Positions 28,139 through 35,830 of a stretch of 64,000 nt of DNA are shown here, one piece after another (within the stretch, counting starts at the first letter, position 1; every line of letters begins with the position of its first letter). Source of the stretch: Rhizobium sp. Leaf262 (GTDB lineage: Bacteria > Pseudomonadota > Alphaproteobacteria > Rhizobiales > Rhizobiaceae). Position numbers and translations under genes: made by a program. The notes beneath the pieces were generated by a model that ran no database searches, had not been told where the DNA came from, and saw nothing but the letters and a program-made list of their open reading frames with translations. The stretch spans positions 148,652 through 212,651 of the forward strand of contig NZ_LMMM01000003.1 in NCBI RefSeq assembly GCF_001422245.1, in the 5' to 3' direction.

Positions 28139-28230
28139 AACGCAGAAGACATCTCTTTAGGTTTACACACATCTGAACGACCACCTGCGGGTCATCCAAA
28201 GGTCGAAGTCTATTTTAGGGAGGAATATCC

Positions 28231-29265
28231 ATGGCTTGGCAACCCGCCGAGAACCGTTACGCGTCCATGAAATACAATCATTGCGGAAAAACCGGGCTGA
28301 AACTCCCGGCAATTTCGTTGGGTCTCTGGCACAATTTCGGCCACGATTTTGCGCACAAGACCAAACAGGAAATCTGCCGCAAGGCGTTCGACCTCGGCAT
28401 CACCCATTTCGATCTGGCCAATAACTACGGCCCACCGCCCGGCAGTGCTGAGACTGCTTTCGGCGATATTCTGAAAACAGATTTTGCCGGCTGCCGCGAT
28501 GAGCTGATCATCTCATCCAAGGCCGGTTACAATATGTGGCCGGGTCCCTATGGTGAGTGGGGGAGCCGCAAATACCTGATCTCGTCCTGCGACCAGAGCC
28601 TGAAGCGCATGGGGCTGGATTATGTCGATATATTTTACTCACATCGCTTCGATCCCAACACGCCGCTGGAAGAGACATGCGGCGCGCTGGATCACATCGT
28701 GCGGTCGGGCAGGGCGCTTTACGTCGGCATCTCGTCTTACAATTCGCAGCGCACCCGTGAGGCCGCCGCAATCCTGAAAGATCTGGGAACGCCTTGCATC
28801 ATCCACCAGCCCAGCTATTCGATGATCAATCGCTGGATCGAAGAGGATGGTCTGGTCGATACGTTGGAGGAACTCGGCATTGGCTCCATCGTGTTCTCAC
28901 CACTGGCGCAGGGCATGCTGACCACGAAGTATCTTGGTGGTGTGCCGGAGGCGAGCCGTGCCAGCCAGGGTAAGTCACTGAACCCTGCCTTCCTCAACGA
29001 GCGCAACATCGAAAACATTCGCGGCTTGAACGCGATTGCCGAACGTCGCGGCCAGACACTGGCACAGATGGCAATCGCCTGGGTGCTGCGTGGTGGCCGC
29101 ATCACCACCGCGCTCATCGGCGCCAGCCGACCGGAGCAGGTGGAAGACTGCGTCAAGGCACTCGACAAGCCCGACTTCACGACGGAAGAACTGGCAGAGA
29201 TCGACCGTTTTGCGAAAGACGCAGATATCAACCTGTGGGCCAAATCCGCAGAACTTGCGAAGTGA
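28231..29265 (+). CDS. Aldo/keto reductase of the YghZ/MgrA type
   Basis: 344 residues folding as an NADPH-dependent TIM-barrel reductase. The catalytic residues are in view: Asp and Tyr in THFDLANNYGPPPGSAE, Lys in IISSKAGYNMWPG, and His in FYSHRFDP. The GYNMWPGPYGEWGSRKYL block is diagnostic for the L-glyceraldehyde 3-phosphate reductase (YghZ) group, members of which also detoxify methylglyoxal. A strong GGGAGGA ribosome site precedes the ATG. It lies 92 bases after the beta-mannosidase with no terminator between, so it probably belongs to the same transcript. Confidence 0.9.
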   Translation: MAWQPAENRYASMKYNHCGKTGLKLPAISLGLWHNFGHDFAHKTKQEICRKAFDLGITHFDLANNYGPPPGSAETAFGDILKTDFAGCRDELIISSKAGYNMWPGPYGEWGSRKYLISSCDQSLKRMGLDYVDIFYSHRFDPNTPLEETCGALDHIVRSGRALYVGISSYNSQRTREAAAILKDLGTPCIIHQPSYSMINRWIEEDGLVDTLEELGIGSIVFSPLAQGMLTTKYLGGVPEASRASQGKSLNPAFLNERNIENIRGLNAIAERRGQTLAQMAIAWVLRGGRITTALIGASRPEQVEDCVKALDKPDFTTEELAEIDRFAKDADINLWAKSAELAK

Positions 29266-29273
29266 AGCAGTGG

Positions 29274-29299
29274 GCCGCTCCGGTAACGACCGGAGCGGC
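29274..29299 (+). terminator. 10-bp perfect hairpin after the aldo/keto reductase
   Basis: GCCGCTCCGG (29274-29283) pairs with CCGGAGCGGC (29290-29299) around a 6-base loop, starting 8 bases after the stop codon. It is not followed by a T run, so termination may be weak or Rho-assisted. Confidence 0.5.
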
Positions 29300-29442
29300 T
29301 AACCCGAAAAAACCTCGATATAAACTTTAAGTGAACAGCCTAACTGTTAATAACCATTACGGATTTGTAATTTCGCAATTCAGTTTCCGTTCATTGTTGT
29401 GACGATATTGTCTAGTCATCACTTCACGAAAAGGAAACGTCG

Positions 29443-29772
29443 ATGAAAAAGTTCTTGTCTCTTCTTATGGCCGCAACCGTGCTTGCAGCACCCATGGCAG
29501 CACAGGCTCAGAGCCGTCACGATGACCGCCACGGCCACAGAACCATCGAACGCAGCGTCACCACGAAAAAGGTCATCATCAAGAAGCACCGTTGGGACCG
29601 CGGTCAGCGCTTGTCCGCCAAGGAACGTCGTCATTTCGTTGATCGCCGTGACTATCGTCGCCACAATCTGAGAGAGCCACGTCGCGGCGAGCGTTGGGTA
29701 CGTGTCGATAACCAGTATCTGCTGATCAATGCTGTCAGCGGTCTGATCATCGGCCTTTCTGCGGCCCGGTAA
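29443..29772 (+). CDS. RcnB-family periplasmic protein
   Basis: 109 residues with a clear signal peptide (MKKFLSLLMAATVLAAPMAAQA, cleavage after about residue 22). The mature part is very basic, rich in Arg and His (SRHDDRHGHRTIERS...KKVIIKKHRWDRGQRLSAKERRHFVDRRDYRRHNL). The end RRGERWVRVDNQYLLINAVSGLIIGL matches the conserved C-terminus of RcnB proteins, which modulate Ni/Co export in enterobacteria. A role with metals here is not shown. It has its own promoter region and a strong terminator. Confidence 0.8.
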   Translation: MKKFLSLLMAATVLAAPMAAQAQSRHDDRHGHRTIERSVTTKKVIIKKHRWDRGQRLSAKERRHFVDRRDYRRHNLREPRRGERWVRVDNQYLLINAVSGLIIGLSAAR

Positions 29773-29790
29773 TTCAGATCTAAAACGAAC

Positions 29791-29827
29791 TGCGGCCATG
29801 GACAGGTTCCATGGCCGCATTTTTTTG
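29791..29827 (+). terminator. Strong intrinsic terminator after the RcnB-like gene
   Basis: TGCGGCCATGG (29791-29801) pairs with CCATGGCCGCA (29809-29819), followed by seven T. It may also insulate the converging znuA gene. Confidence 0.9.
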
Positions 29828-29864
29828 TCGGTGGTGGCTTGGCTTCAATATTTGCGGCCAGCAA

Positions 29865-30881
29865 TCACGAAAGGCAGTCTTTCAGCGATGTCGCAATGCC
29901 GCGCATCAGCTTGAAGTAAAGGTCTGGCCCGGCCTCCAGCGTTCCGGCTTCAGGATCGAGCGTCGCGGACTTGGCATTGGTGCCTTCGATAACGACGTTG
30001 ACCAGCTTCGGCTCGAACTGTGGTTCGGCGAAGACGCAGGTGGCGTTCAGCTCTTTCACCTTGGCGTGAATTTGCTTGATGCGATCTGCGCCGGGAATGT
30101 TTTCCGGGCTGACGGTGATCGAGCCCGCCGTCTTCACGCCGTAGCGATGTTCGAAATACTGATAGGCATCATGGAAGACAATGAATGGCTTATCCTTGAT
30201 GGGCGCCACGGTTGCGGTGATTTCCTTATCCAGCGCATCGAGATTATCCACCAGCTTCTTGGTGTTATCCTGATAGACCTGCGCATTGGCCGGATCGGCG
30301 GTCATCAATGTCTTTTCGATCTCGACAGCCATGGCCTTGGCATTGGTAGGGTCGAGCCAGAGATGCATGTCGAACTCGCCGTGGTCATGGTCATGACCAT
30401 CTGCGTGCTCATGTTCGTGCTCATGTTTGTGCTCGTGCTTGTGCTCGCCCTCATGGCTGTGATCATGGCCAGCTTCTTCCGCGTGGTCGTGGCCTTCATG
30501 GTCGCCATGGTCATGCGCTTCGAAAGGACCACCTTCGCGGAAGGGCAGCTTCTCGATACCCTGGGCATCATCCAGCTCCACCACGGTTGCCTTGCCTGCG
30601 AGAGATTGCAGCGGCTTTTCCAGGAATTTTTCAAGGCCATCGCCCACCCAGAACACCACGTCGGCACTTTCGATCGCCCGCGCATTGGAAGGCTTGAGGC
30701 TGTAGGTGTGCGGAGATGCGCCGCCATCGACAATCAGCTTCGGCTCTGCCACGCCCTGCATGATGGCGGCGACGAGGGAATGGATCGGCTTGATCGACAC
30801 CACCACATTGGGCGCGGCCATGGCGTTGGAAGACGCAATCATGGCTGCGGAGGCCAGAAGAAGCGTGGCGAGTGATTTCAT
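29865..30881 (-). CDS. znuA: Zinc ABC transporter substrate-binding protein
   Basis: 338 residues. The signal peptide is residues 1-22 (cleavage after AMA). Zinc ligands typical of cluster A-I proteins are visible: His58 in ASPHTYSLKPS, His173 in FDMHLWLDP, and a His in VFHDAYQYFEHRYG. Residues 123-167 form the long His/Asp/Glu-rich loop characteristic of ZnuA, thought to bind extra zinc. It captures Zn2+ in the periplasm for ZnuBC. It is divergent from znuCB-zur, and the 103-bp gap holds two Zur-like boxes. Confidence 0.95.
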   Translation of the reverse strand: MKSLATLLLASAAMIASSNAMAAPNVVVSIKPIHSLVAAIMQGVAEPKLIVDGGASPHTYSLKPSNARAIESADVVFWVGDGLEKFLEKPLQSLAGKATVVELDDAQGIEKLPFREGGPFEAHDHGDHEGHDHAEEAGHDHSHEGEHKHEHKHEHEHEHADGHDHDHGEFDMHLWLDPTNAKAMAVEIEKTLMTADPANAQVYQDNTKKLVDNLDALDKEITATVAPIKDKPFIVFHDAYQYFEHRYGVKTAGSITVSPENIPGADRIKQIHAKVKELNATCVFAEPQFEPKLVNVVIEGTNAKSATLDPEAGTLEAGPDLYFKLMRGIATSLKDCLS

Positions 30882-30907
30882 GCGGTATGCTCCACTTGTA
30901 TGGATTT

Positions 30908-30925
30908 GTTATGTTATTACATATG
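30908..30925. promoter_or_regulatory. Zur box 1 between znuA and znuC
   Basis: GTTATGTTATTACATATG matches the palindrome GTTATGTTATAACATAAC at 15 of 18 positions. Its position 27 bases upstream of the znuA start suits repression of that promoter. Confidence 0.75.
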
Positions 30926-30929
30926 TTGC

Positions 30930-30947
30930 GTAACGCTATAACGTATG
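30930..30947. promoter_or_regulatory. Zur box 2 between znuA and znuC
   Basis: GTAACGCTATAACGTATG is a weaker copy of the same palindrome, 22 bases (two helical turns) from box 1 and 38 bases before znuC. Side-by-side sites of this kind allow two Zur dimers to bind and control both divergent promoters. Confidence 0.55.
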
Positions 30948-30984
30948 CAATAGCCATAGGCAACACCGACAATCGGAAAAACAC

Positions 30985-31911
30985 ATGCTTCATTCCCCAA
31001 CCAAAAGTGACGGACATCTCGTCTCCCTTTCCAATGCGGGCGTGAGACGAAGCGGTCGCTGGCTGGTGCGTGGCGTAGAGTTTTCCGTCAGCCGTGGCGA
31101 GATCGTGACGCTGATCGGCCCGAACGGTTCCGGCAAATCCACCAGCGCCAAAATGGCGACGGGCGTGCTGAAACCGGATGAGGGAAACGTCTCGCGCATT
31201 GCCGGATTGAAGGTCGGCTATGTCCCGCAAAAACTATCCGTCGATTGGACCATGCCGCTGACCGTGCGCCGCTTGATGACGCTGACCGGCCAATTGCCGG
31301 CGCGGGAAATCGATGCCGCTCTCAATGCCACCGGCATTACCCATCTGGCCAAGGCCGAAGTACAGCATCTCTCTGGCGGTGAGTTTCAGCGCGCGTTGCT
31401 TGCGCGCGCCATTGCCCGCAAGCCGGATTTGCTGGTTTTGGACGAGCCGGTGCAGGGGGTGGATTTCTCCGGCGAAATCGCGCTGTATGATCTTATCAAG
31501 AACATCCGCAATTCCACCGGCTGCGGCATTCTGCTGATTTCGCACGACCTGCATGTGGTGATGGCGGAGACCGATACGGTCATTTGCCTCAACGGCCATG
31601 TCTGCTGCCGCGGCACACCGCAGGCCGTCAGCCAAAGCCCTGAATATATGAAATTGTTCGGCGGAATGGCTGGACGCGGGCTTGCGGTCTACAGCCACCA
31701 CCATGACCACACCCATCTGCCGGATGGACGCGTGCAGCATGCCGATGGTTCGGTAACGGATCATTGCCACCCGGAAGACGGTCATCATCACGATGCGCAT
31801 TCGCATGGCGACGACGATGCGTGTGGCTGCGGGCATGACCATCATGATCACAATCACGCTGACCACGATCATTCCCATGATCACCATGCCCATGGAGAAA
31901 AGCATGTTTGA
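30985..31911 (+). CDS. znuC: Zinc ABC transporter ATP-binding protein
   Basis: 308 residues. Walker A GPNGSGKS is at 45-52, the ABC signature is LSGGEFQRALLARA, and Walker B is LLVLDEPVQGVD, with the switch histidine in LLISHDLHVVM. It powers zinc import with ZnuB. The C-terminal 70 residues are an unusually long His/Asp-rich tail (HHHDHTHLPDG...HDHHDHNHADHDHSHDHHAHG), probably a cytoplasmic zinc-binding extension. Its stop overlaps the znuB start by 8 bases. Confidence 0.95.
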   Translation: MLHSPTKSDGHLVSLSNAGVRRSGRWLVRGVEFSVSRGEIVTLIGPNGSGKSTSAKMATGVLKPDEGNVSRIAGLKVGYVPQKLSVDWTMPLTVRRLMTLTGQLPAREIDAALNATGITHLAKAEVQHLSGGEFQRALLARAIARKPDLLVLDEPVQGVDFSGEIALYDLIKNIRNSTGCGILLISHDLHVVMAETDTVICLNGHVCCRGTPQAVSQSPEYMKLFGGMAGRGLAVYSHHHDHTHLPDGRVQHADGSVTDHCHPEDGHHHDAHSHGDDDACGCGHDHHDHNHADHDHSHDHHAHGEKHV

Positions 31912-32722
31912 CGATTTCTTCGTGCGGGCCATGGTTGCCGGTGTTGGCGTCGCCCTGATGGCGGGCCCGTTGGGCTGTTTCGTTGTGTGGCGGCGAATGG
32001 CCTATTTCGGGGATACGATGGCGCATTCCGCCCTTCTTGGTGTGGCGCTGTCTTTGCTGTTTCAGCTGAACCTCATCGTCAGCGTCTTCATCGTCGCATC
32101 GCTGGTGTCGCTGCTGCTGCTGTTTCTGCAACGCCGTCAGGCTTTGTCGGCAGATGCGCTGCTGGGCATTCTTTCGCATTCGGCGCTCGCCTTCGGCCTC
32201 GTCATCGTCGCTTTCATGACGTGGGTGCGCATAGACCTCGTTGCCTTCTTGTTCGGCGATATTCTGGCGGTTTCCGTCTCGGATATCTATCTCATCTGGG
32301 GTGGTGGCGTGGTGGTGCTGTTTGCCATCGCCTATCTGTGGAAGCCGCTACTGGCCTCTACCGTCAATGCCGAACTGGCGGAGGCGGAGGGCATGCGGCC
32401 GGAGCGTTCCAAGCTGCTGTTCATGCTGCTGATGGCGCTCGTCATCGCCATCGCCATGAAGATCGTCGGCATCATGCTGATCACCTCGCTGCTGATCATT
32501 CCAGCAGCCACCGCGCGCCGTTTTTCCTCCACGCCGGAAATCATGGCCGTGCTGGCATCTGTCATCGGCGCGGTGGCCGTGTTTGGCGGGTTGATGGGCT
32601 CGCTGCATTACGACACGCCATCCGGCCCATCCATCGTCGTTGCCGCCGTTATGCTTTTCATCTTGAGTCTTCTGCCCGCGCCGAAACTGGCGCGAAAGGC
32701 AGAGCAAGGAGGCCGTCCATGA
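31904..32722 (+). CDS. znuB: Zinc ABC transporter permease
   Basis: 272 residues, an integral membrane protein with about seven to eight helices of the ABC-3 family (MFDDFFVRAMVAGVGVALMAGPLGCFVVWRRMAYFGDTMAHSALLG). The conserved G-D-x-x-x-H segment YFGDTMAHSALLGVAL contacts the ATPase, and the core LLIIPAATARRFS is also present. The start ATG 31904, preceded by GGAGAAAAG, lies within the 3' end of znuC; a longer frame from 31793 is just the reading-through of that end. It overlaps zur by 4 bases. Confidence 0.94.
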   Translation: MFDDFFVRAMVAGVGVALMAGPLGCFVVWRRMAYFGDTMAHSALLGVALSLLFQLNLIVSVFIVASLVSLLLLFLQRRQALSADALLGILSHSALAFGLVIVAFMTWVRIDLVAFLFGDILAVSVSDIYLIWGGGVVVLFAIAYLWKPLLASTVNAELAEAEGMRPERSKLLFMLLMALVIAIAMKIVGIMLITSLLIIPAATARRFSSTPEIMAVLASVIGAVAVFGGLMGSLHYDTPSGPSIVVAAVMLFILSLLPAPKLARKAEQGGRP

Positions 32723-33123
32723 CCACTCAGAACCTCACGCGCAACCAGTCTCTGGTTTATGATGCGCTGACCCGCTCGCAGGCACCGCTCAGCGCCTATG
32801 TCATTCTCGACAAGCTGCGTGACGCGGGCTTTCGCGCGCCACTACAGGTCTATCGCGCGCTGGAAAAGCTGATTGAATTCGGTCTCGTGCACCGGTTGGA
32901 AAGTCTCAACGCTTTCGTTGCCTGCTCACACACCAAGTCGGATTGCTGCACGCATCATCACGGCACTGTGGCCTTTGCCATCTGCAACGCCTGCGGACAG
33001 GTGACGGAGTTCCACGATCACGAAATCGATCACCGTCTGGGCGATTGGGTGAAAAGCAAGAAGTTCAAGGCGGAAAAGACGACGATAGAAATTCGCGGCC
33101 TCTGCGAAGCCTGCGCAGCCTGA
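32719..33123 (+). CDS. zur: Zinc uptake regulator, Fur family
   Basis: 134 residues beginning MTTQNLTRNQSLVYDAL. The N-terminal winged helix (SAYVILDKLRDAGFRAPLQVYRALEKLIEFGLVHRLES) is followed by the Fur-family dimer domain. Metal-binding residues are visible in CSHTKSDCCTHHHG, ICNACGQ and the C-terminal GLCEACAA. Zur represses zinc import genes when zinc is sufficient. The ATG overlaps the znuB stop (ATGA), so it is the last gene of znuCB-zur and is probably autoregulated through the Zur boxes upstream of znuC. A longer open frame from 31987 is not the gene. Confidence 0.93.
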   Translation: MTTQNLTRNQSLVYDALTRSQAPLSAYVILDKLRDAGFRAPLQVYRALEKLIEFGLVHRLESLNAFVACSHTKSDCCTHHHGTVAFAICNACGQVTEFHDHEIDHRLGDWVKSKKFKAEKTTIEIRGLCEACAA

Positions 33124-33125
33124 CG

Positions 33126-33653
33126 TCAGAGCGGCTGCAAGTCCCTGGCGAAGCGCTGCCAGTTGCGGACATAGTTCTCCGCCGACTTCTTCAAGCCCTC
33201 GACTGCCTTGTCATCCAGTGTGCGGATGGCGCGGGCAGGCGAGCCGACGATCAGTGAATTGTCGGGAAATTCCTTACCCTCAGTCACCAGCGCATTGGCT
33301 CCAACAAGACAGTTTCTGCCGATCTTCGCGCCGTTCAACACGGTAGCACCCATGCCGACCAGCGAGTTGTCACCAATCGTGCAGCCGTGGATGATGGCAT
33401 GGTGGCCGATGGTGCAGCCTTCTCCAATGATGGCCGGAAAGCCGGGATCGGCATGCACCATCACGCCCTCCTGAATATTGCTGCCGCGACCGACGGTGAT
33501 GGGCTCATTATCACCGCGCAGCGTCGCGCCAAACCATATGCCGACATCCTCACCAAGCTTGACGGACCCGATGACGTTGGCATCGGGCGCCACCCAGTAG
33601 CGATCTGGGGCAGGGGTTTGCGGCATACGTTCGTCAAGGCGGTAAAGCGGCAT
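33126..33653 (-). CDS. Gamma-class carbonic anhydrase family protein (left-handed beta-helix)
   Basis: 175 residues of hexapeptide repeats (for example IGSVKLGEDVGIWFGATLRGD, IGRGSNIQEGVMVHADPG, CTIGHHAIIHGCTIGDNSLVGMGA) forming a left-handed beta-helix trimer. The three metal histidines of the gamma-carbonic anhydrase/YrdA group are present: one in MVHADPG and two in IGHHAIIHGC. Activity as carbonic anhydrase is not established for many YrdA-type members. It converges with zur two bases away and lies 13 bases downstream of the FAH-family gene, probably in the same transcript. Confidence 0.9.
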   Translation of the reverse strand: MPLYRLDERMPQTPAPDRYWVAPDANVIGSVKLGEDVGIWFGATLRGDNEPITVGRGSNIQEGVMVHADPGFPAIIGEGCTIGHHAIIHGCTIGDNSLVGMGATVLNGAKIGRNCLVGANALVTEGKEFPDNSLIVGSPARAIRTLDDKAVEGLKKSAENYVRNWQRFARDLQPL

Positions 33654-33666
33654 ATCTTATCCTCGC

Positions 33667-34356
33667 TTAAGCGATTTTTACGGACAGCGTTCCAACACCA
33701 TCCACGCCGCAATCGATCCGGTCGCCGGAGACGATAGCGCCGACACCCGCCGGTGTACCCGTCATGATGACATCGCCTGCTGCCAGTGTGAAGAGCTTGG
33801 AAAGCTCAGCAATGATCTCCGCCGTCTTCCAGATCATCTGGTCGAGATCACCCGACTGCTTGCGCTCGCTATTAACCTCCAGCCAGACCGCGCCCTTCGC
33901 CGGGTGGCCGATTTTGGAAGCCGGGACGAGCGGGGAGACTGGCGCGGAAAACTCGAATGCCTTGGCGCTTTCCCAGGAACGGCCCATTTTCTTCAACGCA
34001 TCCTGCATGTCACGGCGCGTCATATCGATGCCGACACCATAACCCCAGACATGCTCCAGCGCGTCGTCGACGGAAATGTCCGAGCCGCCGCTTTTCAGCG
34101 CAACCACGCATTCCACTTCGTAGTGCACATTCGAGGAGAGCGCCGGATAAGGAAAGTCATTGCCCGCAGGCAGCAGATTGTCCGCATTCTTCTGGAAGAA
34201 GAAAGGCGGCTCGCGCGAGGGATCGTGGCCCATTTCGATGGCGTGGTCGGCATAATTGCGCCCGACACAATAGACCCGGCGCACCGGAAAAGTTTCGTCG
34301 GTGCCTTCAACCGGCATCAAAACAGTGGGTGGAACGGGAATGACGGTCGCGGACAT
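33667..34356 (-). CDS. Fumarylacetoacetate hydrolase family protein
   Basis: 229 residues with the FAH fold. YCVGRNYADHAIEMG is the N-terminal motif. YEVECVVALK holds the paired metal-binding glutamates, and the family end AGDVIMTGTPAGVGAIVSGDRI is intact. This size class includes oxaloacetate decarboxylase/acylpyruvase (FAHD1-like) and hydroxyhept-diene-dioate isomerase-type enzymes; which one cannot be told from sequence alone. It is upstream of the gamma-carbonic anhydrase gene on the same strand and divergent from the dusA remnant. Confidence 0.88.
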   Translation of the reverse strand: MSATVIPVPPTVLMPVEGTDETFPVRRVYCVGRNYADHAIEMGHDPSREPPFFFQKNADNLLPAGNDFPYPALSSNVHYEVECVVALKSGGSDISVDDALEHVWGYGVGIDMTRRDMQDALKKMGRSWESAKAFEFSAPVSPLVPASKIGHPAKGAVWLEVNSERKQSGDLDQMIWKTAEIIAELSKLFTLAAGDVIMTGTPAGVGAIVSGDRIDCGVDGVGTLSVKIA

Positions 34357-34493
34357 GGGTTTGGCTCCTGATTTCAGGTGATGTTTGTCCCGCGATTCTG
34401 CCGGGATTTCCAGTTTAAAATCTGCGCAGGCAGAAAACTGGCATTATTGCCCGCATTGCGGTAGAAGCCCCGCAGAAAGAGGTTTCGCAATCC

Positions 34494-34571
34494 ATGTATA
34501 AGCACGCACTCGCAACCGACGGCAAGATTTTCGCCGTGGCACCCATGATCGACTGGACGACTCGTTTTTAA
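34494..34571 (+). pseudogene. Truncated original 5' end of dusA (25 codons)
   Basis: The sequence starts with an ATG and AGAGG ribosome site and reads MYKHALATDGKIFAVAPMIDWTT before running into a stop after three foreign codons. KIFAVAPMIDWT is the start motif of DusA, identical in protein sequence to the start of the full-length gene at 35997. It is the original beginning of dusA, cut off by an insertion at the codons for MIDWT; the native promoter now drives only this stub. Confidence 0.85.
34545..34559 (+). repeat. Left attachment-site core (attL-like)
   Basis: Direct repeat ATGATCGACTGGACG, the left copy, at the junction between the truncated dusA start and the foreign DNA. Similarity to the right side continues upstream at lower identity, as expected when the right side comes from another dusA allele. 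Confidence 0.8.
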
Positions 34572-34612
34572 GTAATTGAATTTGTTAATAAAATTATTTC
34601 CAAACTCGCCAT

Positions 34613-34654
34613 GGTGCAGTTTTGGTGCAGTTGACGCCAAGCGACAGGTGCAGG
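34613..34654 (+). repeat. Left cluster of GGTGCAGT octamers
   Basis: GGTGCAGT occurs at 34613-34620 and 34624-34631 (11-base spacing), with a 7-of-8 copy at 34647-34654; another exact copy is at 34776-34783. Same orientation as the right-end cluster. This arrangement suggests arm-type recombinase binding sites. Confidence 0.6.
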
Positions 34655-34807
34655 TTCAACTGATGGTCGCCAGAGGCCGAGCGTGATGGGGAGTGTCTGG
34701 GGGTAGCGGGCAGTGGCGGAAAACCTGCCCGCTGTAGGGGATGTCGCTGTGGGATTTAGTCAGGCTTCTGTGGTTGGTGCAGTCGGCTTCCCCGATGGAG
34801 ATTATGA

Positions 34808-35425
34808 ATGAAAGACCTTCAAGCTGCGACGGATCGCTTGTTCCGAGATTACCTCCGGCACTGCCAAGCGCCGAACGAGGATACACTTTTCCATTTCCTG
34901 AATTCGTTACACAGCTTCAGTGATAAGCTCGGACGGCACAGGAAAGGCGGCCTTCACAGCTCCCCGAGTTTCATCGGGCTGAAAGCTCTGAGAAATCTCT
35001 TCCACCACGAGGCGGAGCTTCTCAGCAAGATTAGTGTCGCAACGGATTTCGTTCAGCCGATTGTGGTTGAGCTAATGCGCGTCTGTCTGGTTGATCGTTC
35101 GCTTATTGAGCGGGCAGCCTCAGCTGAGGCCAAGCAGGCGGCGAAGTTCAAAAGGGAGCCGGGAGATGTCGCAGGGGCATTCAATTGGTACGGGCAGATC
35201 GTCGATATAGAGCCCGCCATCTTCAACGTGGCGGTCGATGCTTATGACGCGATCCAGGAGATTGATATCTCACCTTGGTCCGAGGCATTTCAGCGGTTTG
35301 AGGCGAGCTATGAGTACGATGAGGAGAATGGCTTTGAACATCGCGTGACAGGCAGAATTTCCTGCCACGCGGGTAGCGTTAGCGAACTTCTACGCAAGAT
35401 GCATGAAGCGGCTACCGAGGGATAA
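34808..35425 (+). CDS. Unrecognised cargo protein of the dusA element, 205 residues
   Basis: A soluble, mostly helical protein with no signal peptide or membrane span. It has a GGAG ribosome site seven bases before the ATG and no match to any family I recognise. A basic, His-rich stretch (KLGRHRKGGLHSSPSFIGLKALRNLFHHEAELLSK, about residues 40-75) is followed by an acidic C-terminal half (FEASYEYDEENGFEHRVTG). It is the largest gene of a 1.5 kb integrated element and lies where such elements carry cargo. A defence, immunity or regulatory role is possible but nothing in the sequence shows it. It converges with the small minus-strand gene. Confidence 0.65.
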   Translation: MKDLQAATDRLFRDYLRHCQAPNEDTLFHFLNSLHSFSDKLGRHRKGGLHSSPSFIGLKALRNLFHHEAELLSKISVATDFVQPIVVELMRVCLVDRSLIERAASAEAKQAAKFKREPGDVAGAFNWYGQIVDIEPAIFNVAVDAYDAIQEIDISPWSEAFQRFEASYEYDEENGFEHRVTGRISCHAGSVSELLRKMHEAATEG

Positions 35426-35456
35426 TCGCTAGTTAGGTATCGACAGCTGCCCAGAA

Positions 35457-35726
35457 TTAGTCCCCCTCACGTTCCCAACCAGGCATAGAATAGAAGCCGG
35501 GTTTGTGCATCTTGACGATCCCACGCGTCACGAGGCTGTCCAGGCTGCGTTGAATCTCTTCCAAAGTCCGACCGCCCAGGCCGTATGAATAGTGGTGCTG
35601 CGTACCTTCCCCGATGTACGTGTACCCGCCATCCTCTATCCACTTCACTAGCGCTTTCTGCACCCCACCAAGCCTAGCCGTTTTGAGCCCGTAGCTTGGT
35701 GTAGTCTTAGCTGCTGTACCTTCCAC
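35457..35726 (-). CDS. Small winged-helix-like protein of the dusA element, 89 residues
   Basis: The GTG start at 35726 has AGGAAAGGA upstream. Residues about 20-85 (LGGVQKALVKWIEDGGYTYIGEG...RTLEEIQRSLDSLVTRGIVKMHKPGFYSMPGW) look like a winged helix: two helices, a recognition-like helix and a basic beta wing. It could be a DNA-binding regulator or excisionase-like factor for the element, but the resemblance is by secondary-structure pattern only. It converges with the 205-residue cargo gene. The right-end octamer cluster lies about 105 bases upstream of its start. Confidence 0.6.
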   Translation of the reverse strand: MEGTAAKTTPSYGLKTARLGGVQKALVKWIEDGGYTYIGEGTQHHYSYGLGGRTLEEIQRSLDSLVTRGIVKMHKPGFYSMPGWEREGD

Positions 35727-35830
35727 AATCCTTTCCTAGGCGGCTCATGGCCGCGTCTGTTGGTGTCAGCACCGATAGTACAGCACCAGGTTTCCACTAT
35801 TCAACAAATCGTTGAATAGACACGATGAAT

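Noticed and set aside
30370..30500. CATGCTCGTG-like repetitive DNA as a repeat element
   Set aside because: It encodes the His-rich loop of ZnuA (residues 123-167); the repetition comes from His/Glu/Asp codons.
31987..33123. 378-codon plus-strand open frame across znuB
   Set aside because: The first two thirds are out of frame with znuB and meaningless; the real gene is zur from ATG 32719, coupled to znuB.
34741..34923. 60-codon open frame overlapping the cargo gene start
   Set aside because: Out of frame with the better-supported 205-residue gene, no ribosome site, and composition typical of a shadow frame.
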